A stretch of 5,385 nucleotides of DNA from Aquifex aeolicus (GCA_015662815.1 DQTK01000096.1:1-5385); one strand, 5' to 3'. Shown: positions 1 to 5,385, counted from the stretch's first letter. Numbers and translations are program-made. The notes: a model not told the origin generated them from the letters alone.

Positions 1-53
1 ACTTCTTTCCTTAAGTTCCCTATCTCATCCCTTATTCTCATCATCTTCCTCAC
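1..53 (-). CDS. Possible 5' end of an unidentified minus-strand gene, cut by the window edge
   Basis: On the minus strand a reading frame is open from about position 92 to the left edge. The first usable start is GTG at 53-51, with in-frame ATG codons at 44 and 41. Purine-rich stretches lie at suitable distances: GGGGAG ahead of the GTG, and GAGG ahead of the ATG pair. The visible N-terminus from the ATG pair reads MMRIRDEIGNLRKE, charged and helix-prone, with the AGG/ATA codon style of the other genes. The minus strand is the purine-rich one here, as coding strands are in the rest of the window. A TATATT at 76-71 could be the -10 box of a divergent promoter, though no good -35 box accompanies it. 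Only about 14-18 codons are visible, so no family can be named and chance openness cannot be excluded. The start codon is undecided. Confidence 0.35.
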   Translation of the reverse strand, partial: MRKMMRIRDEIGNLRKE

Positions 54-214
54 AACCTTCTCCCCTTTGAAATATATTCGGTCTGAGCTCGCTTAAAAAA
101 GTAGACAGGTTGAAAGAGAAGGAGTTTTTTATTGTCTTTCTTTACCTTAACATTACTCCCCTCTTCCTGTTGTAAATCCCAACTCCCCTAATTATCAAAC
201 AGGCTCCTTTAATC
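54..214. other. Upstream noncoding region, pyrimidine-rich on plus strand
   Basis: No convincing gene lies here. The plus strand is rich in T and C, the reverse of the downstream genes. CTCCCC occurs three times (60-65, 156-161, 183-188). A perfect 7-bp inverted repeat, CCTTCTC at 56-62 and GAGAAGG at 116-122, encloses 53 bases and is followed by a T6 run at 125-130; the loop is too long for a standard intrinsic terminator. On the minus strand an 18-codon frame (TTG at 198-196, stop at 144-142) follows AAAGGAG at 210-204 with a 5-base gap, which is good Shine-Dalgarno spacing, but the frame is too short to call a gene. The region probably separates the rightward operon from a leftward gene. 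Confidence 0.5.
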
Positions 215-243
215 TTGCCCTTTTATTTATCAAATAGTATAAT
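215..243 (+). promoter_or_regulatory. Sigma70-type promoter of the rplM operon
   Basis: TTGCCC at 215-220 (4 of 6 matches to TTGACA) and a perfect TATAAT at 238-243 are separated by exactly 17 bases of AT-rich sequence. Transcription would start near 249-251, giving a leader of about 28 bases before the rplM ATG. This is the best promoter match noticed in the window, and it lies just ahead of the first gene of the tight plus-strand run, so it is probably the main promoter for the operon. The short leader leaves little room for a large RNA structure of the kind ribosomal proteins use for feedback control. Confidence 0.8.
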
Positions 244-263
244 TACTTATTCGCTTCAAGATT

Positions 264-272
264 GAGAGGTGA
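264..272 (+). promoter_or_regulatory. Ribosome binding site that decides the rplM start
   Basis: GAGAGGTGA is a strong complement to the 3' end of 16S rRNA and ends five bases before ATG 278. An in-frame GTG at 269-271 lies inside this motif, so it cannot be the true start although the frame is open there. This fixes translation at ATG 278. Confidence 0.75.
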
Positions 273-277
273 ATGCA

Positions 278-712
278 ATGAAGACTTACAGGATTAAGCC
301 TAACGAGGTTGAAAGAAAGTGGTGGGTAGTGGATGCTACCGGGAAAACTCTGGGCAGGCTTGCCAGTGAAATAGCTAAAATCTTGAGGGGAAAACATAAG
401 CCCTACTACCAGCCCGATGTTGACTGTGGAGATTTTGTTATTGTGATAAACGCGGAAAAGGTGAGAATTACCGGAAAAAAGCTGGAACAGAAAAAGTATT
501 ACTGGCACAGTAGATATCCCGGAGGATTAAAAGAAAGGACGCTGAAATGGATGCTTGAGAACAAACCTGAAGAGGTTATAAGACTTGCCGTAAAAAGAAT
601 GCTTCCTAAGAATAGGTTAGGACACAGAATGCTTAAAAAGTTAAAGGTTTACAGGGGTACTGAACACCCTCATCAAGCTCAAAAACCTGAACCTCTGGAG
701 GTTGAAGTATGA
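278..712 (+). CDS. rplM: 50S ribosomal protein L13
   Basis: L13 is an early-assembling protein of the large ribosomal subunit that binds 23S rRNA. The 144-residue product has the usual bacterial length (about 140-150). Family hallmarks are the N-terminal WVVDATGKTLGRLAS (residues 16-30), the core around YYQPDVDCGDFVIVINA (43-59) and the VRITGKK turn that follows, the family signature around VKRMLPKNRLG (105-115), and the C-terminal HPHQAQKPE (130-138). One small variation is Arg107 before MLP, where many bacteria have Gly. ATG 278 is chosen over an upstream in-frame GTG because that GTG lies inside the Shine-Dalgarno motif. It is the first gene after the promoter at 215-243. Its TGA stop overlaps the ATG of rpsI by four bases (ATGA), the usual sign of translational coupling, which suits two proteins needed in equal amounts. 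Identification is secure. Confidence 0.97.
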   Translation: MKTYRIKPNEVERKWWVVDATGKTLGRLASEIAKILRGKHKPYYQPDVDCGDFVIVINAEKVRITGKKLEQKKYYWHSRYPGGLKERTLKWMLENKPEEVIRLAVKRMLPKNRLGHRMLKKLKVYRGTEHPHQAQKPEPLEVEV

Positions 713-1152
713 TGCAAAAGCTTAAGGATTTTAAGCTTACTCCTGAGAACTCTTACTATGCTACGGGAAGGAGAAAGGAAGCTATTGCAAGGGTTTGGCT
801 TCTCAGAGACCACCCGAATACCTTTATAGTTAGGTCCGATAAGACGAGAAAAGAATACGATATGAAACAATATGTTCAAAGGGAAACGCTGTTTAACAAA
901 ATTATGTATCCCTTTAAGGTTGCAGGGCAGGAAGGAAAATTTGGAATATACGCAACAGTTAGGGGAGGAGGAATTTCTGCACAAGCTGAAGCTATAATGT
1001 ACGGTGTTGCAAAAGCTCTTCTTCAGCACAATCCCGATTTAAGACCTACACTTAAAAAAGCAGGACTTCTTACAAGAGATTCTAGGGAAAAGGAAAGAAA
1101 GAAATACGGTCAAATGGGTGCAAGAGCAAAATACAGATGGAGCAAACGTTAA
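709..1152 (+). CDS. rpsI: 30S ribosomal protein S9
   Basis: S9 is a head protein of the small subunit; its C-terminal tail reaches the P-site tRNA. Seen here: YYATGRRKEAIARV (residues 16-29), the family signature GGGISAQAEAIMYGVAKAL (86-104), KAGLLTRDSREKERKK (117-132), and the universal C-terminal SKR (145-147). At 147 residues it is longer than the roughly 130 of Escherichia coli S9. The extra length lies in an N-terminal extension of about 12 residues and about seven residues inserted between the ARV strand and the GGG signature (around 30-55). GGAGG at 697-701 sits seven bases before ATG 709, and a second ATG follows at 712, so the protein may begin one residue later. It overlaps rplM by four bases and argC by 16. 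The conserved L13-S9 gene order supports the call. Confidence 0.97.
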   Translation: MMQKLKDFKLTPENSYYATGRRKEAIARVWLLRDHPNTFIVRSDKTRKEYDMKQYVQRETLFNKIMYPFKVAGQEGKFGIYATVRGGGISAQAEAIMYGVAKALLQHNPDLRPTLKKAGLLTRDSREKERKKYGQMGARAKYRWSKR

Positions 1153-2159
1153 GGGTTTCTATATTTGGGGCTACCGGTTACACCGGGATAGAGCTCCTTC
1201 GTTCTCTTCTAGTTCATCCCTTTGTTGAGATAACAGATTTAGTATCAAAAAGTTATATAGGGCAAAAAGTAGGTGAAGTTCTTCCTTCTCTTTCCGCTAC
1301 TTATATATCCGATATTGAGTTTGTAGAAGAACCAAAGGAGGAATACGATATTGCTTTTTTATGTTTACCTCACGAGGTCTCCTACAAATTAGTTCCTAAG
1401 CTCTTGAAAGAAGATAAAAAGGTAATAGACCTATCCGGTGCATATAGGATAAGGAATGCAGAAGTTTATGAGGAGTTCTATGGTTTTAGGCACGAAAATA
1501 GAGAATTGCTTGAGGAAGCAGTTTACGGTCTACCGGAAATTTTCAGAAAAGATATAAAACAGGCTCAACTTATCGCAAATCCGGGATGCTATCCTACGGC
1601 TACCCTTTTGGGTTTGTATCCTTTTATGAGGGAAGGAATAGAATTTGGTGAGATTATTGTCCACGCACTTTCCGGTATAAGCGGTGCAGGGAGAAAACCA
1701 AAACAACATTTTCACTTTCCTGAAATGACAGAGAACTTTTTTAACTACTCTGTCGAGAAACACCGTCACACTCCCGAAATGGAAGATGTAATAAGGAGAA
1801 TTAATGGAAGAGAGGTAAGAATTCGTTTTACACCTACCGTGGTTCCCGTATCGAGGGGTATGATTTCCACAATCTACTTAAAAGCGGAAAAGGTAGATAT
1901 TAAAGAATTATTCAAAGAAGTGTATAAGGAAGAGATATTTATAAAGGTAATAGATAAACCTCCTCACACTAAATGGGTTTTAGGAACAAACTACTGCTTT
2001 ATCTATCCGTATTACGATAAAAGGACGGATACTTATGTGATTATTTCTTCAATTGATAACTTAGGTAAGGGAGCATCTCTTCAGGCTATACAGAATATGA
2101 ACATAATGTTGGGATTTGATGAAGGCGATGGTTTATTGCAGACATCTATCTTTCCTTAA
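1137..2159 (+). CDS. argC: N-acetyl-gamma-glutamyl-phosphate reductase
   Basis: ArgC catalyses the NADPH-dependent reduction of N-acetylglutamyl-5-phosphate to N-acetylglutamate semialdehyde, the third step of arginine (ornithine) synthesis in the cytoplasm. The 340-residue protein has the Rossmann nucleotide-binding motif GATGYTGIELLR (11-22), the LPHE segment (77-80), IDLSGAYR (97-104), the active-site ANPGCYPTATL (147-157) with catalytic Cys151, and KHRHTPE (208-214), which holds the probable catalytic His. Further hallmarks are PVSRGMISTIY (237-247) and the C-terminal NLGKGASLQAIQNMN (308-322). Length and motifs indicate an intact type 1 enzyme. The start is ATG 1137, inside the last codons of rpsI in another frame; no other start precedes the Rossmann strand, and no clear Shine-Dalgarno is seen, so translation probably depends on ribosomes finishing rpsI. 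No other arginine gene is in the window, so its place between ribosomal and replication genes looks like operon shuffling. Confidence 0.97.
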   Translation: MEQTLRVSIFGATGYTGIELLRSLLVHPFVEITDLVSKSYIGQKVGEVLPSLSATYISDIEFVEEPKEEYDIAFLCLPHEVSYKLVPKLLKEDKKVIDLSGAYRIRNAEVYEEFYGFRHENRELLEEAVYGLPEIFRKDIKQAQLIANPGCYPTATLLGLYPFMREGIEFGEIIVHALSGISGAGRKPKQHFHFPEMTENFFNYSVEKHRHTPEMEDVIRRINGREVRIRFTPTVVPVSRGMISTIYLKAEKVDIKELFKEVYKEEIFIKVIDKPPHTKWVLGTNYCFIYPYYDKRTDTYVIISSIDNLGKGASLQAIQNMNIMLGFDEGDGLLQTSIFP

Positions 2160-2164
2160 GATGT

Positions 2165-2170
2165 TATACT
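2165..2170 (+). promoter_or_regulatory. Possible internal -10 box just before dnaN
   Basis: TATACT (5 of 6 matches to TATAAT) lies 10 bases before the dnaN ATG in the 21-base gap after argC. Initiation 6-8 bases downstream would give an almost leaderless dnaN mRNA, which would fit the absence of any Shine-Dalgarno there. No good -35 box is found at 17 bases; the nearest TTGCAG (2136-2141) is 23 bases upstream, which is too far. The site may be chance. Confidence 0.3.
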
Positions 2171-2180
2171 AATAACTCAA

Positions 2181-3272
2181 ATGAAGGTAAAGGTGGATAG
2201 GGAGGAGCTGGAAGAAGTACTTAAAAAAGCAAAAGAGAGCACAGAAAGGAAAGCTGCACTTCCGATATTGGCAAATTTTCTTTTAGTTGCAAAGGGAGAA
2301 AACCTTACCATAAAAGCTACAGACCTTGAAAATTATCTGGTTATTTCAGTAAAAGCTGAGGTAGAAGATGAAGGAGAGCTTTGTGTACATTCTCAGAAAT
2401 TTTACGAGATTATAAAAAATCTAACTTCGGCATACGTTAACCTTTATCTTGAAGGAGAAAAATTAGTAGTAATAGGTGGAAGAAGCACATATAAACTTCC
2501 CACTGCTCCTGCGGAGGATTTTCCGGAATTTCCGGAGATAGTTGAAGGAGAAGAAATTCTTTCGGGAACAGTTTTATTAAACGGTATTGAAAAAGTCGAA
2601 TACTCCATAGCAAAGGAAGAAGCAAATATAGCTCTCCAGGGAATGTACCTCAGAGGACATGAAGGAAGGGTTCACTTTGTAGGTTCAGATGGGCACAGGT
2701 TAGCCCTTTATGAACCAGAGGGTTCTTTTTCCAAGGAAGTACTTATTCCGAAGAAGAGCTTAAGGGTTTTAAAGAAGTTGATAACTGGTATAGAAGATAT
2801 TAAGGTTGAAAAGAGCGAGGAAGAAGCTTTTGGATATTTTACCACCAATGAATGGAAGCTTGCAGTCCGTCTTCTGGAAGGAGAATTTCCGGATTATCTT
2901 AGCGTAATCCCTGATGAATTTACCGCCGAGGTCCTCTTTGAAGTTGAAGAAGTTTTAAAGGTTCTTAAAAGACTAAAAGCATTAGGTGAAGAAAAAGTTT
3001 TTCCGGTAAAGATTTCCCTCACGGATAATCTGGCGATTTTTGAGTTTGCAGACCCTGAGTTTGGTGAAGCTAAGGAGGAAGTAGACGTAGAATACGCGGG
3101 AGAACCCTTTGAAATAGGTTTTAACGGTAAATACTTAATGGAAGCTCTTGATGCCTACGATAGTGAAAGGATCTGGTTTAGGTTCACATCTCCCGATACG
3201 GCTACCCTATTGGAAGCGGAAGATTATGAAAAGGATCCTTACAAATGTATAATCATGCCGATGAGGTTATGA
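2181..3272 (+). CDS. dnaN: DNA polymerase III beta subunit (sliding clamp)
   Basis: The beta clamp is a homodimeric ring that encircles DNA, gives the replicative polymerase its processivity, and docks many repair proteins. The 363 residues fit the family (about 360-380), organised as three repeated clamp domains of roughly 1-120, 121-245 and 246-363. Hallmarks are AALPILANFLL (25-35) near the N-terminus, SDGHRLALYE (169-178), LEGEFPDY (232-239), Pro244, FNGKYLMEAL (314-323) and the C-terminal MPMRL (359-363). The GHRL turn, Pro244 and the C-terminal tail form the cleft that binds clamp-binding peptides in the E. coli protein, so partner binding appears intact. The protein is rich in Glu and Lys, as expected in a thermophile. 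No Shine-Dalgarno precedes ATG 2181, yet the N-terminal sequence matches the family there, so the start is kept. Unusually, no dnaA, recF or gyrB is beside it. Confidence 0.97.
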   Translation: MKVKVDREELEEVLKKAKESTERKAALPILANFLLVAKGENLTIKATDLENYLVISVKAEVEDEGELCVHSQKFYEIIKNLTSAYVNLYLEGEKLVVIGGRSTYKLPTAPAEDFPEFPEIVEGEEILSGTVLLNGIEKVEYSIAKEEANIALQGMYLRGHEGRVHFVGSDGHRLALYEPEGSFSKEVLIPKKSLRVLKKLITGIEDIKVEKSEEEAFGYFTTNEWKLAVRLLEGEFPDYLSVIPDEFTAEVLFEVEEVLKVLKRLKALGEEKVFPVKISLTDNLAIFEFADPEFGEAKEEVDVEYAGEPFEIGFNGKYLMEALDAYDSERIWFRFTSPDTATLLEAEDYEKDPYKCIIMPMRL

Positions 3273-3274
3273 AA

Positions 3275-3499
3275 ATGAATAGGTGGATATTAATTTCGCT
3301 TGCTTTTATGCTTGCAATTCCTGTTTTTTCCGAAGCGAGATCCAAAAGTAGAGATAAAAAGTATTACGCTTACAAGTATAGAAAATACAAAAAAAAGTAT
3401 AAAAAAAGATACTGGATAATAAGGCACCCGTTTAAAGCAAATACGAAAGTAAATGCGGATTATCTAAAGCTCCAAGAAATGGTTAGGGATTTATTCTAA
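3275..3499 (+). CDS. Small exported Tyr/Lys-rich basic protein, function unknown
   Basis: I do not recognise this family. The 74-residue product begins with a short basic stretch (MNRW) and a hydrophobic core (ILISLAFMLAIPVF, residues 5-18), then SEA (19-21), a good signal peptidase I site, so export to the periplasm is likely. The predicted mature part (22-74) has 19 Lys/Arg against four Asp/Glu. Its centre (28-47) is almost entirely Lys, Arg and Tyr, and Tyr31, 35, 38, 42 and 46 fall at 4-3-4-4 spacing, which would put them on one face of a helix. The tail, ADYLKLQEMVRDLF (61-74), looks amphipathic. GAGG at 3263-3266 is eight bases before ATG 3275 and only two before the in-frame ATG 3269, so 3275 is preferred; 3269 would overlap the dnaN stop as ATGA and add two residues. 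It is a real gene by position, RBS and signal peptide, but its role (polyanion or membrane binding?) is open. Confidence 0.75.
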   Translation: MNRWILISLAFMLAIPVFSEARSKSRDKKYYAYKYRKYKKKYKKRYWIIRHPFKANTKVNADYLKLQEMVRDLF

Positions 3500-3504
3500 A
3501 GAGA

Positions 3505-4257
3505 ATGGATAAGGATAGTTTTAAGATTATCGAAGAGTTAAAAATCCGCCAGGGGGATACGTGGCGCGTATTTAAAATAATGAGCGAGTTTGTCTACGGT
3601 TTTGATGAGCTCGCTGACGTGGGTCCTGCCGTCACATTCTTCGGGAGTTCCAGAGCAAAGGAAACGGATAAATATTACAAACTTGCTTATGAGACGGCAC
3701 TTAACCTGGGTAAACTGGGATTTACTATAATTACGGGCGGCGGACCGGGAATAATGGAAGCGGCAAACAGAGGAGCCCACGATAGCGGGGCAGAGAGTAT
3801 AGGTTTGAATATAAGTATTCCTCGTGAACAAGTTCCCAATAAATATCAAACCAAGTCTTTGCAGTTCAAGTATTTCTTTGTAAGAAAGGTAATGCTTCTT
3901 AAATACGCTATGGCTTATGTTATATTTCCGGGAGGATTCGGAACTTTTGATGAACTATTTGAAGCTCTTACTTTAATTCAAACGGGGAAAAGTCATAAGT
4001 TTCCGCTAATTCTTTTCGGAAGCGAGTATTATTCTGGTCTTCTTAACTTCATGAAAAACACTATGGTAAAGTACGGAACAATAGATAAAGAAGACTTAAA
4101 CCTAATGATATTAGTAGATGAACCCAAGGATGTAGTAAAGCACATAATGGAAAGAGCCAGAGAGAAGTATGAACATCTTAAGCGTTTCGGACAGTCATAC
4201 TTTCTAAGGAGTCTTGAGAAAATATTAAAAAGATATGAGGCTTTTACATATTTCTGA
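3505..4257 (+). CDS. LOG-family (TIGR00730-type) nucleotide 5'-monophosphate phosphoribohydrolase
   Basis: This is a cytoplasmic Rossmann-like protein of the LOG/YgdH family. Characterised members hydrolyse the N-glycosidic bond of nucleoside 5'-monophosphates, freeing the base and ribose 5-phosphate; plant and some bacterial members act on cytokinin ribotides. Seen in the 250 residues: VTFFGSSR (43-50), the phosphate-binding GGGPGIMEAANRGA (78-91), FFVRKVMLLK (124-133) with the probable catalytic Arg127, and PGGFGTFDELFEALTLIQTGK (142-162, catalytic Glu150). The 40-residue N-terminal helical part and C-terminal basic helix (215-245) make it longer than minimal LOG proteins (about 190). It was once often misannotated as lysine decarboxylase; that motif is the PGGxGT one. 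ATG 3505 lies five bases after the upstream stop with only a poor RBS, so coupling is likely. True substrate (purine, pyrimidine or cytokinin nucleotide) cannot be told from sequence. Confidence 0.9.
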   Translation: MDKDSFKIIEELKIRQGDTWRVFKIMSEFVYGFDELADVGPAVTFFGSSRAKETDKYYKLAYETALNLGKLGFTIITGGGPGIMEAANRGAHDSGAESIGLNISIPREQVPNKYQTKSLQFKYFFVRKVMLLKYAMAYVIFPGGFGTFDELFEALTLIQTGKSHKFPLILFGSEYYSGLLNFMKNTMVKYGTIDKEDLNLMILVDEPKDVVKHIMERAREKYEHLKRFGQSYFLRSLEKILKRYEAFTYF

Positions 4258-5377
4258 TATACATGCAGGAAAGAGTTTAGGCAGGGTTTCAAGAAACCAG
4301 GATGTAGCTTACGCTTTAGAACAAATAGTAGCTTTCTGTAAAGAAAATAAACCTGAATTGGTTTTAGTTGCGGGAGATGTATTTGATAAGGCAAACCCGG
4401 ATAATGAAGCAAAAGAAATTGTTTTTGACTTCTTTCTTCAATTAAATTCTCTCGGCATACCTTCGGTGGTAATTTCGGGAAATCACGACAGCTACGACTT
4501 TATGAAAAGTCTCAGCAAACTACTTAAAGTGATAAACACCTTTGTATTCCATAAGCCCGACCTTGAAAATGGAATTTTTGAATTTAACAACCTGAAAGTA
4601 GCGTGTTTGCCCTATCCCTCTGAGAGGGTTCTTACGAGAGCAGGTGAAGACGCAAAACTTTCTTATGCCGTTGTAGTTGAAAAGGCATTAAAGTATCTAT
4701 ATTCAAAAGTTTCGGGTGCTACCTTTAAAGTTTTATTGACTCACCTGTTTGTAGCAGGTTCGAAGTTTACAAAAACCGAAAGAGAGGCATCGATAAGCCA
4801 GTATTATGCTGTAGAGCCTTCCTCAATTCCCGAAGGCTTTGATTATGTTGCACTGGGACATATACATGGATACCAAAGGTTGGAAAAGGTTGTTTCTCAT
4901 GCCTATTACACGGGTTCACTTTTTCAGCTTGATTTCTCCGAATCCGGACAGGATAAATTCTTTAACCTTGTAGAACTCAAAGAAGGGGAACCTCCCAGAG
5001 TAGAGGCGGTGAAACTTTCCTTGAAAAATCCGCTACATTCGGTGGAAATAAACCAGGAGGATTATAGAAGAGAATTAGAGGAGTTGAAACTCTTAGATGG
5101 ATACTTAAAAGTTCACTTGATAGTTAAAGATAAAATAAAGGTTAATTTGGTGGTAGACACTATAAAGGAAGTTCTCGGGGAGAAACTTATCAAGCTTGAA
5201 CTCTTAACTCCTGAAGAAATCCTAAGTAGAAAAATCAAAGAGTATAAGGAAATAACAAAAGTTAATCTTTTTGAGCTTTATAGGGAATACTTTAAAGAAA
5301 ACTATAAAAAAGAGCTTCCTAAGGAAATACTCGAAACCGTCATAGCTCTTTATGAAAAAGCAAGTAAGGAACTATGA
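4235..5377 (+). CDS. sbcD: Exonuclease SbcCD subunit D (Mre11-type nuclease)
   Basis: SbcD is the Mn2+-dependent nuclease subunit that, with the SbcC (Rad50-like) ATPase, trims blocked DNA ends and cuts hairpins. The calcineurin-like phosphoesterase motifs are all present in order: DIH (Asp8, His10), GDVFD (Asp48), GNHD (Asn83, His84, Asp85), THLFVAG (His170) and GHIH (His209, His211). Those residues supply the two-metal site and the general acid His84, so the enzyme should be active. Residues 1-235 form the nuclease domain, 240-310 the capping region, and the Lys/Glu-rich tail (315-380) is probably the helical part that docks on SbcC. At 380 residues it is near the usual 380-410. ATG 4235 lies 23 bases inside the LOG gene; MRLLHISDIH is the expected N-terminus, so the overlap is real. 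No strong Shine-Dalgarno is visible. The archaeal-type name Mre11 would also fit. Confidence 0.93.
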   Translation: MRLLHISDIHAGKSLGRVSRNQDVAYALEQIVAFCKENKPELVLVAGDVFDKANPDNEAKEIVFDFFLQLNSLGIPSVVISGNHDSYDFMKSLSKLLKVINTFVFHKPDLENGIFEFNNLKVACLPYPSERVLTRAGEDAKLSYAVVVEKALKYLYSKVSGATFKVLLTHLFVAGSKFTKTEREASISQYYAVEPSSIPEGFDYVALGHIHGYQRLEKVVSHAYYTGSLFQLDFSESGQDKFFNLVELKEGEPPRVEAVKLSLKNPLHSVEINQEDYRRELEELKLLDGYLKVHLIVKDKIKVNLVVDTIKEVLGEKLIKLELLTPEEILSRKIKEYKEITKVNLFELYREYFKENYKKELPKEILETVIALYEKASKEL

Positions 5378-5385
5378 ATCCCGAA
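5374..5385 (+). CDS. First codons of the next gene, cut by the window edge
   Basis: ATG at 5374-5376 overlaps the sbcD TGA as ATGA and opens a frame reading MNPE to the edge. AAGGA at 5366-5370 lies three bases upstream, a short but possible ribosome-binding distance. The junction type matches others in this operon. An SbcC partner would be the natural guess after sbcD, but four residues do not identify anything. Confidence 0.45.

Noticed and set aside
142..198. 18-codon minus-strand frame with TTG start and good Shine-Dalgarno spacing
   Set aside because: Too short and without any other coding support; kept only as a note in the upstream region.
269..277. GTG at 269 as the rplM start, giving three extra residues
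   Set aside because: It falls inside the GAGAGGTGA ribosome site, and ATG 278 matches the L13 N-terminus at correct spacing.
679..1029. Minus-strand open frame opposite the rpsI region
   Set aside because: Shadow of S9: Ser/Phe/Cys-rich, no start signals, and the opposite frame carries a clear conserved protein.
3245..3274. ATG at 3245 as the start of the small secreted protein
   Set aside because: It would overlap dnaN by 28 bases, has no ribosome site, and would put ten polar residues before the signal peptide; 3275 (or 3269) is much better.
3538..3849. Minus-strand open frame within the LOG gene
   Set aside because: Antisense shadow of conserved codons including the GGGPG motif region.
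3919..3990. Lysine decarboxylase activity for the LOG-family gene
   Set aside because: The PGGxGT motif is the historic source of that label; the family members studied are nucleotide phosphoribohydrolases and lack the PLP-enzyme fold.
4029..4412. Minus-strand open frame across the LOG/sbcD junction
   Set aside because: Covers two genuine plus-strand genes with intact motifs; its composition is antisense-like and has no ribosome site.
1..5385. CRISPR array, insertion sequence, tRNA or rRNA genes
   Set aside because: No regularly spaced repeats, transposase-like frames or terminal repeats, cloverleaf patterns or rRNA-like sequence were seen on reading both strands.

Overview
The window looks like chromosomal DNA of a hyperthermophilic bacterium of the Aquificales, most probably Aquifex aeolicus or a close relative. 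The signs are strongly purine-loaded coding strands, Lys/Glu-rich proteins, heavy AGG/AGA (Arg) and ATA (Ile) codon use, very tight gene packing, and a gene order that mixes unrelated housekeeping functions. The species call rests on memory and style, not on a database search.

Layout. Positions 1-237 form the only stretch without a clear gene. It is pyrimidine-rich on the plus strand, so purine-rich on the minus strand. It holds the possible 5' end of a minus-strand gene running off the left edge (start near 53 or 44), a tiny minus-strand reading frame of doubtful status, and at its right end a good sigma70-type promoter (215-243) facing right. From 278 to the right edge every gene is on the plus strand and nearly touching the next: rplM (L13), rpsI (S9), argC (arginine biosynthesis), dnaN (beta sliding clamp), a small secreted Tyr/Lys-rich protein, a LOG-family nucleotide phosphoribohydrolase, sbcD (Mre11-type nuclease), and the first four codons of another gene. 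Junctions run from a 23-bp overlap to a 21-bp gap, and no hairpin-plus-T-tract terminator was seen between them, so the simplest reading is one long polycistronic unit.

How the genes relate. rplM-rpsI is the conserved ribosomal pair. dnaN and sbcD both act in DNA replication and repair: the clamp tethers polymerase, and SbcD is the nuclease half of the SbcCD end-processing complex. The LOG protein, which releases base from nucleoside monophosphates, sits just ahead of the nuclease. argC appears unrelated in function and is probably present through the operon scrambling typical of this lineage. The least explained gene is the short exported basic protein between dnaN and the LOG gene. No mobile element, CRISPR array, tRNA or rRNA was seen.
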